From contig SXND01000211.1 of NCBI GenBank assembly GCA_005777235.1, positions 1-34,110 of the forward strand: 34,110 nucleotides of DNA, given 5' to 3'. Source of the stretch: Pseudomonadota bacterium. Its GTDB lineage: Bacteria > Tectomicrobia > Entotheonellia > Entotheonellales > Entotheonellaceae. The position numbers and the translations under genes are program-made. Positions within the stretch are counted from its first letter, which is position 1, and every line of letters starts with the position of its first letter. Below are positions 1 to 6,579 of this stretch, one piece after another. Under the pieces are notes generated by a model. The model saw nothing but the letters and a program-made list of their open reading frames with translations, did not search any database and had not been told where the DNA came from.

Positions 1-2
1 AA

Positions 3-128
3 CTAGAGCGGCTGAAAATGAGGACCAAGCTTCATCATTTTGCCCTAAAGTCCAAACTCTACCTCAATGCCCTCCGCTCCGCTTTCGCCACTTTACGGGC
101 CCTCACCCCCGTACAGGGCTCCGCGTAA
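3..128 (+). CDS. C-terminal end of an unidentified gene entering from the left edge
   Basis: This reading frame is open from the window edge to a TAA at 126-128 and gives about 41 residues rich in Lys, Leu, His and Ala (it begins LERLKMRTKLHHF). I do not recognise the family. Its composition and its position, converging on a DUF1501 gene that ends prematurely here, fit the tail of a transposase or other inserted gene, but this is inference. Its last 26 bases overlap the 3' end of the truncated DUF1501 frame. Confidence 0.35.
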   Translation, partial: LERLKMRTKLHHFALKSKLYLNALRSAFATLRALTPVQGSA

Positions 129-687
129 GGTGAGTTACCGGGTCAGCACCGAGGATCGGGGCATAATTTTGCGCAAATTTTTCCAAAATTTTGGCCCGCT
201 GCTGCGTCGGCGTAATGCCGGTGAGGAGTCCATAGGTCTCCAGATCATCGACGCACGCCACCGGGACGCCCGGCGCCACCAGGGCCCGAAACATGCTGGG
301 GCCAAAGCTCACCGCGGTGACGATATTTTCTTTGAGCGGGTCAAGGGCGCGGGTCGCCAGGCCCAGCCAGCCCTCCGTGCCGGTGGTTTCCGGCTCGCAG
401 GTGTGCCAGATGTCCATGGAGCGGAAGTGCGAGCGCACCGAGTTGGGGTAGCCCACACCGTGCACGATGGCCACCTTGCCCTGCTGGTACATCTCATGGA
501 TGGGCCCCATACTGGGATGCAGCCCGACCTGGCTATCCAGCGGCCGGATTTGCTCTTCCGGCAGCCCGACGACCGGGCGATAGTCCCGGTACAAGGGGTT
601 GTTGTAGGGCACCACGGTGTTCATGTAGTCGTTCCCGCCCGAGAGCTGGAGCACGACCACTACTGGCGGTTTGTCTGTCGTTGCCAT
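103..687 (-). pseudogene. DUF1501 family protein, 3'-truncated
   Basis: The start is an ATG at 687 preceded by AAGGAG, 26 bases after the stop of the DUF1800 gene, so the two form an operon. The product of 194 residues starts with the family's typical opening (VVVVLQLSGGNDYMNTVVP), followed by the GLHPSMGPIHEMYQQGKVAIVHGVGYPN stretch in separate blocks and the SHFRSMDIWHT block. DUF1501 proteins are usually about 400 residues and are thought to be exported, sulfatase-like proteins of unknown function that pair with DUF1800. Here homology-like sequence stops around residue 180 (near YAPILGADPV) and a short unrelated tail follows, so the C-terminal half is missing. The breakpoint near position 130-150 coincides with the unrelated plus-strand frame at the window edge. 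Confidence 0.8.
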
Positions 688-713
688 GGTCTTCTCCTTC
701 CAGACATCCAGCG

Positions 714-2114
714 TTAGCAATATTGGAATTCTCGCACCGAGGCAATCAGTTGCAGCATTTCTCCGACCCGTGCCGCCGCGGGACTCGTGCCATTGCCCGT
801 GCCCCAGTGTAAGGGACCACCGGCCCTGGCGTGCTCGACCAGGTTCTGGCGCGTTTCCGGCAGCACTTCCATGGGACCGAGCAGATCCAGGCAGCCGTCC
901 ACGAACTGCTCCGGTGACAGATCGCCCTGCGCTTTGAGGCGACTGACGATGGATTGCATACCCGGACGACTGAGATCGCCCAGCATGCCCGCCGCGAAGT
1001 TGACGCGTTTCATCAGTGTGCCGCTGTTGATCCACTCCGCACCCGTGTGCCAGCCTTCGACGCTGGGCGGATTGAGCAACTCCTGGCCCATATAAGTCGG
1101 CTGCTTGGCACGATTGCCAATCCCCGGGGCGGGGAACTCATCGCCGCCAGCCAGACGCATGATGCTGACGACAACTTCTGCGGGGCTCTTGATTTTGGCA
1201 AAACGGGCATTCTTGAAGAAGTCGGAGCGGAACAACACCCGCAGCACCGCACGTAGGTCGTAGTGCGAGTCCACGAAGGTTTTGGCGAGCGTGTCAATGG
1301 CCTCTGGATCACGCGGTGGCGTGGTCTGCCAGGCCGGGACTTGCGCTTCATCCGCCACAAAGAAGTTATACAGATGGCGGGCAATAAAACGGTGACAAGC
1401 CGGCTGCTGCACGATGAGGTCAATGATGTCCTCGCCATCAAAGTTGCCGGTATGCCCGAGGAAGGTTTTTTCGCCGTCATCGTGATCTTCTTCGATGTAC
1501 TCGAATTCCCAATCCCAGCGGTTGTAGTATCCGCGTGGCGGCGCCTGGGCGATGGTCCAGCCGGTGAAGGCGCGCGAGGCTTCCCGCACATCCGTCTCCG
1601 AGTAGTTCCCCACCCCCATGCTGAACAATTCGAGCAGTTCACGGCCCCAGTTTTCGTTGACCGCATAGCTGTGGTTGTCGCAGTTATCGAGCCAGTAGAT
1701 CATCGCGGGATTTTTGGCTAGGGCGACCAGGAGCTCACGGTAGTTGCCCATGCCTCTTTCCCGCAGCATATCGGCCTGAGCAATGAGTTCATGCCAGTGG
1801 TCAATCTTCGACTGGCCGGTGGCAAACACCTGGTGCCAGAAGAGGACCATTTTTTCTTCGAGGGGTCGTTTGGTATTGAGCATAGTATGGAACCATGCGG
1901 CGCTCCCCATGCCTGGGGAGGTGATGGGCTTCCAGAATCCAGGGTGATATCTGAGGAAATCGTAGCGGTCCACGGGGTCGGCGTCGGGGTTGACCAACTC
2001 CTCTACCGTGGCGTCATAGCCTCTGGCGGTGCGCGCTTCCAGTTCTTCGCGACTGGCGCCAAAGCCAGCGCGGCGCATCAGGTGCGCCATTAACGCAAGA
2101 TCTTCGCTAGCCAT
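714..2114 (-). CDS. DUF1800 domain-containing protein
   Basis: The 466-residue product shows the DUF1800 layout: an N-terminal HLMRRAGFGAS segment, a central WHQVFATGQSKI region, the NWGRELLELFSMGVGNYSE block followed by VREASRAFTGW, and a C-terminal NPPSVEGWHTG block. The length is normal for the family. I chose the ATG at 2114 because a strong GGAGGTGG site precedes it; the frame is open further upstream but without such a site. Members of this family are nearly always encoded beside DUF1501 proteins, as here, and the pair is common in environmental bacteria. Their biochemical role is unknown. No obvious signal peptide is visible from this start. Confidence 0.93.
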   Translation of the reverse strand: MASEDLALMAHLMRRAGFGASREELEARTARGYDATVEELVNPDADPVDRYDFLRYHPGFWKPITSPGMGSAAWFHTMLNTKRPLEEKMVLFWHQVFATGQSKIDHWHELIAQADMLRERGMGNYRELLVALAKNPAMIYWLDNCDNHSYAVNENWGRELLELFSMGVGNYSETDVREASRAFTGWTIAQAPPRGYYNRWDWEFEYIEEDHDDGEKTFLGHTGNFDGEDIIDLIVQQPACHRFIARHLYNFFVADEAQVPAWQTTPPRDPEAIDTLAKTFVDSHYDLRAVLRVLFRSDFFKNARFAKIKSPAEVVVSIMRLAGGDEFPAPGIGNRAKQPTYMGQELLNPPSVEGWHTGAEWINSGTLMKRVNFAAGMLGDLSRPGMQSIVSRLKAQGDLSPEQFVDGCLDLLGPMEVLPETRQNLVEHARAGGPLHWGTGNGTSPAAARVGEMLQLIASVREFQYC

Positions 2115-2539
2115 AATACCACCTCCTACAAGAAGATGTACGGTGCGACGAGAATACCCTGCCAGTGGTCTCACATAGCCTGCCACGGGTCTACACCGTG
2201 GCGCGCTGATAGGAAATTATTGTGCGCTCAGACCAGCGTCGTGTCAATCCCCTGCTCTCATAAACCTCTTTTTGACAGGCATATAGGGCTGGTATCAGGA
2301 AGTTTGATGTAATGCATTATTTTTATAGATGCATACGCCATGACCATGAACCGTACTCATAGAAGGAGGGACATTCCTGCCACGGTACAGGGCGCAGCAC
2401 GGAAGCGTCCGCTCGATTGGCTGGTGAGGCATCAACTCGTATGGCGCTATGCGCATGGGATGGCCGTTCTCGGTGGACCAATTGTCGGAATGCCATCTTC
2501 TGCTATTTCGTAGTCTTGGCAGTCGCTCATGCAGTATTG
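2115..2539. other. Intergenic stretch, no supported gene
   Basis: This stretch is lower in GC near 2210-2340. It contains a TTGACA hexamer at 2272 on the plus strand but no convincing partner -10 at normal spacing. A 56-codon plus-strand frame from about 2340 to 2507 has no recognisable content and is not called. Confidence 0.4.
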
Positions 2540-2932
2540 CTACGTCTTTGCCTTGAGCCTGCAGCGCACCGGCCTGGAGACGCCTGTTTTGCTGCAGAGG
2601 GAAAACTCGGGAGGATTGGCTCCTAGATCCTTCGCGGAGAGCCAGATCACTTGTATTGCCGTGACCTGAGGTACTGTGAAACTTGGCCCGGCGACGATGA
2701 GGTCAAGCACGGGCCCGCCAGAACCGCCGAGGTAGTTGTCTTCACGGTCCTCGGGTTTCCGCACTGTGAGTTGATACTGGCCGAGTGCTACACTTTTCGG
2801 TAGATCAGATAGTAGAATCTGCAGTGCTCCGGATTCTGGCGGAGGCTGATTGGGTTCGAGCGATGGCTCTGGAGCGAAAGCAAGATTCGCGGAGGACATC
2901 AAGAGACAGAGGAGTACATTGATGATGGTCAT
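2540..2932 (-). CDS. Small putative secreted protein, function unknown
   Basis: From an ATG at 2932 the frame gives 130 residues. The first 20 (MTIINVLLCLLMSSANLAFA) look like a signal peptide with an A-x-A type cleavage site, followed by a Pro/Glu-rich linker and a globular region predicted to be beta-rich from its alternating hydrophobic pattern. No known motif is visible. The frame stays open upstream to 3085, but that extra part does not read like protein. The ribosome-binding site is weak. Its strand matches the whole cassette region to its right, so it may be another captured gene. I do not recognise the family. Confidence 0.45.
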   Translation of the reverse strand: MTIINVLLCLLMSSANLAFAPEPSLEPNQPPPESGALQILLSDLPKSVALGQYQLTVRKPEDREDNYLGGSGGPVLDLIVAGPSFTVPQVTAIQVIWLSAKDLGANPPEFSLCSKTGVSRPVRCRLKAKT

Positions 2933-3100
2933 AGGCAATCTGCCGCGAGGTGACCATTGGTGCCTCACGCCCGTGCTGAGTCGCCGCCAACAGCGGGAGT
3001 GTAGCGGACGTTGTTGGTGGTCGGCTCTCGTGCCGTATTCGGCCCATGACAGCGACCAAGCCTGTACAGATGCTGGCTCTAACATGCACAGGGATGTATC

Positions 3101-3332
3101 TCAGACCTCTTCATAGGCGACCAGAAATGCGTCTCGGGATATCCCTGCTTGCGTCAAGATGGTCCGTAAGGTTGACCCTTGAAGTCGGCGCTGGTTGGGC
3201 ATGGGCAGCGGTGTCCACGTGCCGTCAGGATTTGCTCGGACCATCACAATGGAGTTGTCTACCCACACAAGCCGGAAGCCTCAACGTTCAAACGCCTTGA
3301 TGACTCTGTCATGCGGGGCATCCGCGGGACAT
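3101..3332 (-). pseudogene. hicA-like: HicA/YcfA-like mRNA interferase toxin, broken
   Basis: Translated on the minus strand this reads as a small HicA-like toxin: VIKAFER, then GFRLVWVDNSIVMVR, then NPDGTWTPLPMPN and STLRTILTQAGISRDAFL in sequence, ending at TGA 3101-3103. Two lesions break it. One is an in-frame TGA at 3281-3283 within FER*GFR. The other is a one-base surplus C just after the only plausible ATG (3332), which puts the start out of frame. HicA toxins cleave mRNA and are paired with HicB antitoxins, but no hicB is visible on either side. The usual catalytic His (G-S/N-H) is replaced here by Asp-Asn-Ser, a further sign of decay. Toxin-antitoxin genes are frequent integron cassette cargo. 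Confidence 0.65.
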
Positions 3333-3379
3333 TGCTTCGGTGTCGGCAGGCCTGTGGGCTTGAATTCTACCTGTGTACT

Positions 3380-3400
3380 TGAAAATAAATCTGTCCCCAC
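3380..3400. repeat. Short motif of a possible mobile-element edge
   Basis: On the minus strand this reads GTGGGGACAGATTTATTTTC. From memory, near-identical strings recur next to REP-associated or IS200-like elements in many genomes. Here it sits between the half attC at 3443 and the hicA remnant, where the array structure breaks off. Only one copy is in the window, so repetition cannot be shown here. Confidence 0.3.
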
Positions 3401-3442
3401 ATTTTAATACACTACGCTGGGGGCGGTCGGCTCCGGCGCGTG

Positions 3443-3449
3443 GTTCGGC
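3443..3449 (-). other. attC-like R'' core site (half site)
   Basis: On the minus strand this is GCCGAAC, matching the RYYYAAC consensus of an attC R'' core except at the fourth position. It is the exact complement of the GTTCGGC at 4058-4064 that begins the same cassette. The expected partner arm on its left is missing, apparently lost at the junction near 3400. Confidence 0.45.
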
Positions 3450-3514
3450 TGAGCGGTCCGACAGCCTCGGCACGCGGCACCGGGCTTGGCCTCCCCGTGA
3501 CCATGTGCTGAGCG

Positions 3515-3553
3515 CGTGGGGCTACCTCGTGGGGCTACCTCGTGGCGGTAGCC
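3515..3553. repeat. 13-bp tandem duplication
   Basis: The 13-mer CGTGGGGCTACCT occurs twice in direct succession (3515-3540), followed by a partial third copy. The stop codon of the adjacent 79-residue gene lies inside it, so the end of that protein may have been set by this duplication. Confidence 0.7.
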
Positions 3554-3774
3554 CCTAACGTTTGCCCGACAGTCAGCGGCAAATCTAGCAGGTGAAAGCG
3601 CTCGACGGTAAAAGCATAGTCTTCTCCACTCTCATCAATGACGCGGAGATAGCCGTGGGCCGTGGCCTCCTGATCAGGGATCACGCGGTAGACTTTGCCC
3701 ACTGCAAGGGACGCGGGATAGCCCGCATTATCGAGGCACAGCGCAAACTGGAGTGTCGGAGTTGTTGGGCTCAT
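3535..3774 (-). CDS. Conserved small protein, coupled pair member 2
   Basis: The 79-residue product has the core QFALCLDNAGYPASLAVGKV followed by YRVIPDQEA and LRVIDESGEDYAF, then hydrophobic FHLLDLPLTV. I recall similar proteins of about 75-80 residues in cyanobacteria and other environmental bacteria, annotated as hypothetical and often beside a partner like the one here. Its ATG overlaps the TGA of the upstream gene (ATGA at 3771-3774), so translation is coupled and the two probably act together. There are no catalytic motifs I can name. Two-gene size and coupling resemble a toxin-antitoxin pair, but nothing in the sequence proves that. The C-terminus runs into a 13-bp tandem duplication. 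Confidence 0.8.
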   Translation of the reverse strand: MSPTTPTLQFALCLDNAGYPASLAVGKVYRVIPDQEATAHGYLRVIDESGEDYAFTVERFHLLDLPLTVGQTLGATATR

Positions 3775-4013
3775 ACGGTGTCCAGAAAGGGGAGTTTAAG
3801 TTTCGGCTCTTTCTTGCCAACGCCATGCGCTTCATACCAGTGGACTTCGGCGAGACGTATGGTCCCATCACGCAGGCGGACGTGCGCCCTCCCCTTGAGC
3901 TTTCGCCATCGGCCTGCGCCGTAGTACCTGCGTAAACGGGCACGGTCTCTCACCCCGCTGCCGCTGGCAATCGTTTCGATATGGGTGATCTCTCCAAGGA
4001 TCTCGAAGTCCAT
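3771..4013 (-). CDS. Conserved small basic protein, coupled pair member 1
   Basis: The 80-residue product starts MDFEILGEITHIETIASGSG and continues through RLRRYYGAGRWRKLKG and IRLAEVHWYEAHGVGKKE. It is strongly basic. I recall close relatives as uncharacterised proteins, usually next to a protein like its downstream neighbour. The start at 4013 is chosen because the family pattern begins there; the frame extends to 4169 but the extra part is translation of the attC-like repeat at 4058-4145 and is not protein. The gene is the first of the fourth cassette, starting 45 bases inside the core site at 4058-4064. The substrate or partner is unknown. Confidence 0.8.
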   Translation of the reverse strand: MDFEILGEITHIETIASGSGVRDRARLRRYYGAGRWRKLKGRAHVRLRDGTIRLAEVHWYEAHGVGKKEPKLKLPFLDTV

Positions 4014-4057
4014 ATCGACACATGATAACAGGTGACGAGGAATGCCGCAAAGTGGAA

Positions 4058-4145
4058 GCCGAACGCTAGGCTTCACCTGCTGCCGGAAGCGGGAGCGACG
4101 TAGGAGCGGACGCTGGAGGCAGTCAGGTGCAAGCCCTGGTTGGAC
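4058..4145 (-). other. attC: attC-like recombination site (end of tautomerase cassette)
   Basis: Read on the minus strand, this 88-bp element starts with GTCCAAC (R'', 4139-4145) and ends with GTTCGGC (R', 4058-4064). Its inner arms pair: GGCTTGCACCTGACTGCC against GGCAGCAGGTGAAGCC. Two bases of the first arm stay unpaired (G and A), which is the usual sign of the extrahelical bases in the R''-side arm of integron attC sites. The 33-base loop between the arms is nearly identical to part of the site at 4937-5104. A simple terminator is less likely because there is no T-run and the ends match core-site consensus. Confidence 0.72.
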
Positions 4146-4434
4146 GGCGGGACTGATACCGGATGCCATCTCGCCACCCGTCTCTCACGGCCAGCCGCCG
4201 GACCACCCGACTCTGTGTGACTGGCCCTCCGAGCAGTGGCTCGTGCTGCGTGCCACCGTGTCCCCACCTCCACGGCAGGGCGTACTGGGGGGACGGACGC
4301 ATGCCACGCCCACTCCGATGCAGGACCCCTTGTGCCAGGCACGCTCTCCCGCGCTCTGCGGCACGGCCTGCTTGGCAGGCAACCTCCGTCCAGTGGACGC
4401 ATGGCGCACTGGGCGGAGAGGATGAGCACAGGCG
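4146..4434. other. Non-coding 3' part of the tautomerase cassette
   Basis: These 289 bases lie between the tautomerase stop and its attC-like site. Several frames are open because the DNA is GC-rich, but none has protein-like composition or a ribosome-binding site. No RNA gene is recognised. Confidence 0.4.
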
Positions 4435-4662
4435 CTAGCCTTTGGCCCCCCCTGCGGCGAGGGCTTTCACATCGCCGGTGGTCAAGGGATTGCCGGCAAT
4501 GCCCCAATCCCCACTTTTCACCTCTTCCGCGATGCACCACGTCACCTGGCGCATGTTCCCCCCTTCGATAGACACCATCGCGTCGGTGAGTTTTTTCACC
4601 ATTTCCTGTTTCTGCGCCGACGAAAACACGCCTTCAATGATTTTGACCTGAATCAGCGGCAT
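4435..4662 (-). CDS. 4-oxalocrotonate tautomerase family protein
   Basis: The product is 75 residues and begins MPLIQVKIIEGVFSSAQKQE, so processing of Met exposes the N-terminal proline that serves as the catalytic base in this superfamily. The remaining pattern (MVKKLTDAMVSIEG, VTWCIAEEV, WGIAG) follows the beta-alpha-beta fold of small 4-OT-like enzymes, which are usually 60-80 residues and act as oligomers on 2-hydroxy-dienoates or related enols. I chose the ATG at 4662 because AGAGGA lies six bases upstream and this choice places Pro at position 2; an in-frame ATG two codons earlier is less suitable. It sits alone between a core site at 4736-4742 and the attC-like site at 4058-4145. The natural substrate is unknown. 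Confidence 0.88.
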   Translation of the reverse strand: MPLIQVKIIEGVFSSAQKQEMVKKLTDAMVSIEGGNMRQVTWCIAEEVKSGDWGIAGNPLTTGDVKALAAGGAKG

Positions 4663-4735
4663 AGCCATTCCTCTCATGGTTGCAGGATGCTTCCCCTTGA
4701 CGTTTGCTCTATCACCGCATCCCGTAGCGATAGAC

Positions 4736-4764
4736 GTCCAACGCCGGTCACCCCGGCGTTAGGC
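4736..4764 (-). other. Minimal attC-like site
   Basis: On the minus strand it reads GCCTAAC, then a 15-base hairpin with GCCGG/CCGGC arms, then GTTGGAC. Both ends fit core-site consensus (RYYYAAC and GTTRRRY). At 29 bp it is far shorter than normal attC sites (about 57-141 bp), so it may be a collapsed site. GTTGGAC is the exact complement of the R'' (GTCCAAC) that ends the tautomerase cassette. Confidence 0.5.
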
Positions 4765-4943
4765 GCCGCAGGCGCGGGACCCCCCCCCGCTACGCGGAAA
4801 CACCCCCCGTCCCGCGACGAGCGGGCCAAGCCAGGGGAACCCCCACGCCAGGGAACCGCACGCCCCCCGGCCACACCCCCCGGCCCGGTCTCCCGCCCCC
4901 GGCCAAGCAGGCGGCCCGCGGCGGCGAGGGCGCGGCGCCTAAG
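4742..4943 (-). other. Gene-less GC-rich cassette with long C/G runs
   Basis: This segment lies between the minimal site at 4736-4764 and the R' of the next site. It contains a run of nine C residues near 4790 and several C5-C6 runs. Every frame stays open only because of base composition, and translations are low-complexity Gly/Ala/Arg. I see no gene and no RNA fold that I can name. Confidence 0.45.
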
Positions 4944-5104
4944 CAGCGCGTGCAGGCGACGGGCCACAGCGGCCGTTTTCTGGCGGGCGGGCATGTGTCC
5001 TGTGTGGCCCGCGCCTGACGCGCGGCGTTGATCAGGCGTGGCTGAAAGCGGGAGCGAGGTACGAGCGGACGCTGGAAGCCGTCGCCTGCATGCGCTTGTT
5101 CGGC
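4937..5104 (-). other. attC: attC-like recombination site (end of cassette 1)
   Basis: On the minus strand the outer arms run from 5104 to 5079 and from 4962 to 4937. They pair over 26 bases with four mismatches, and the outermost parts are GCCGAAC and CTTAGGC. The first base of the latter differs from the GTT of a normal R'. The interior shares about 33 bases almost unchanged with the loop of the 4058-4145 site, as expected for attC sites of one host. At 168 bp it is longer than most attC sites. GCCGAAC is the exact complement of the GTTCGGC that starts this cassette at 7423-7429. Confidence 0.65.
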
Positions 5105-5215
5105 GGGGTCTGGCGTGGTTCTGGGCGCCTGTTCTCGGTTTTTTTCTGTCTGAGCACGGCCAGCGTGCTGGAGTACCCGTGTGGTGCTGGGGCACTGGCT
5201 GTGTGCTTGGGCATG

Positions 5216-5239
5216 GCAGTGGCCCGGCCGTGCCACTGC
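5216..5239 (-). terminator. Stem-loop after the lipoprotein gene
   Basis: GCAGTGGC (5216-5223) pairs with GCCACTGC (5232-5239) across an eight-base GC-rich loop, about 65 bases beyond the lipoprotein stop. No T-run follows, so termination is only inferred. Confidence 0.4.
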
Positions 5240-5302
5240 GTGATTAGGCGCGAACTCTGCCAGCGGAACGCAGGGTTATGCGAGTCCAATCCCAGTTTTT
5301 AC

Positions 5303-5800
5303 TCACGGCTTGTCTTTGCTGACAATCCTCAGTGTGTCGGCACCGCGAAAATCAACTTGCTTCCCGCTCACCTGTATCCCCGTCTTCACGGTGATTTCTG
5401 CAGACAAGTCCACATAAGGCCCAGCAAACTGTCGAAGCTCGTCGCTGCTGATAATCCATTCTACGACCACCGCTTTCCCCGGATGAATCAGGGTGAACTT
5501 CTCCTGCAGATCAAAATCGGCAAGATTAGTCTTCAGATAGGTGTCCGCCTTGGTGTGCGTGTCGATCAATCTGATAACCGGCCCGGTTTTCTGAAGATAG
5601 GTGAGCGGAAACCCTAGCTCACTCCTGTGATTATTGGTAATGCGAATGTCTAGAAACAGATCCTGCCCCTCAAACAGGCATGGATCGTTCCCCCTACATT
5701 TGGCCGTAATAGTGAGCAATGGGTTCGTCATTGGAGTGTCCTTTATGGCAGTGCAGGCCGACAACAACGCGAACAGGCCTACGGCTATTTTATGGTGCAC
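5303..5800 (-). CDS. Putative lipoprotein, possible immunity partner of the adjacent metallopeptidase
   Basis: The 165-residue product starts at a GTG (5800) and has a short signal peptide with a lipobox (LLSAC at about residues 12-16), so it should be lipid-anchored after cleavage before Cys16. The mature part looks beta-rich (ITAKCRGNDPCLFEGQDLFLDIRI, in separate strands) with two nearby Cys that could form a disulfide. No enzymatic motif is visible. Its start lies 16 bases inside the end of the metallopeptidase gene, so translation is coupled to it. Small envelope lipoproteins encoded directly after secreted toxic enzymes are often immunity proteins, and that is my inference. It is the only member of the trio that is intact. 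Confidence 0.75.
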   Translation of the reverse strand: MHHKIAVGLFALLSACTAIKDTPMTNPLLTITAKCRGNDPCLFEGQDLFLDIRITNNHRSELGFPLTYLQKTGPVIRLIDTHTKADTYLKTNLADFDLQEKFTLIHPGKAVVVEWIISSDELRQFAGPYVDLSAEITVKTGIQVSGKQVDFRGADTLRIVSKDKP

Positions 5801-6579
5801 TTTATGGCTCGTCCGAGCTTCGCCCGTAGTAGTTCCTGGACTTCGATCGCGATATTCCAGGCATGACGTTCCAGCGTCGTGGTATTGTCAACAGCGGACA
5901 TGATCGTCGCATCGGCGGCGGTCTTGGATTTGCCGCCCGATGGGGCGGAGATGGCGGCGTCCAAGGTGCCATCCGGCTTGATATACTTTATCTGCTCCGT
6001 GTCAGTTGAGTAGGAATACTCGTCGGGCAGGCCAGTGCAGTGAGCGAATTCATGGGCATATGTCCAGTCGGAGGTTGATTTCGCTACATTCATGATGTTG
6101 CCGCGCAAACCTTCCCTTGGATAAGTTTTATGGATTCTAATGGTGTAATCCTCTCAGTAATTGACCAAGACAATCTTGTATTCAACACTGAACGATTTTT
6201 TCCCGCACTCAGGATCGTCGGCCTCAAGCGTGAATTTGCTGTTCCAATGGGTATTGACGCCGTTTTCCAGCTTGGTTTTACCCGCTGTCGCGTCGGCAGC
6301 ACTGACCCCGATCTGAGCCTCATCCTTAAACCGGACTTCCACCGTGATCTTGTTGCCGGTTTTGACCGGCGCAAGAATCTTGTATTTCTTGGGGAAGTTG
6401 TAGCTGTATTCAGTCCCGTCTGTTTTGTATTTCTTAAAATAACGCCCGTAGGAATTGACCGAGATGTTCTTCTCGAAGTCATCGGTCCAGCATTTCGGAC
6501 ACTCGGTCGTGGTTTTCTTGATCGGATCGGCTGCACATTTATCCGATGATGGCGGGCTAGGCGTATTGCGGGCACCCAT
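5785..6579 (-). pseudogene. HExxH zinc metallopeptidase, interrupted by one in-frame TGA
   Basis: From an ATG at 6579 with a strong GGAGGAGG site, the frame runs 265 codons to a stop at 5785 with a single TGA at 6154-6156. The halves join in frame without loss: KIVLVNY, stop, EDYTIRIHKTYPREGLRGN. The C-terminal half holds HEFAHCTGLPDEY (about residues 176-188), a zincin motif with two His ligands, the catalytic Glu and the downstream Pro-Asp-Glu. The N-terminal half has a Cys pair region (TTECPKCW) and is soluble. The context (internally repeated accessory protein upstream, lipoprotein downstream) suggests a secreted antibacterial or effector protease with immunity, possibly type VI related. 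The TGA might be a mutation of TGG, an assembly error or, less likely, recoding. TGA is a regular stop elsewhere in the window. Confidence 0.72.

Noticed and set aside
2340..2507. Plus-strand frame of about 56 codons starting MTMNRTHRRRD
   Set aside because: It has no family resemblance and lies on the opposite strand to the neighbouring genes. The upstream AGGAGG-like string lies inside the frame and not before it.
4073..4540. Minus-strand frame of 155 codons ending in the ASSVRSY-type peptide
   Set aside because: It runs antisense-free through the tautomerase 3' region in another frame and ends in the attC-like site. The tautomerase frame explains the coding signal.
4674..5236. Open minus-strand frames in the C-rich stretch
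   Set aside because: They are open only because of extreme base composition, and their translations are repeats of Gly, Ala, Arg and Pro plus translated attC-like sequence.
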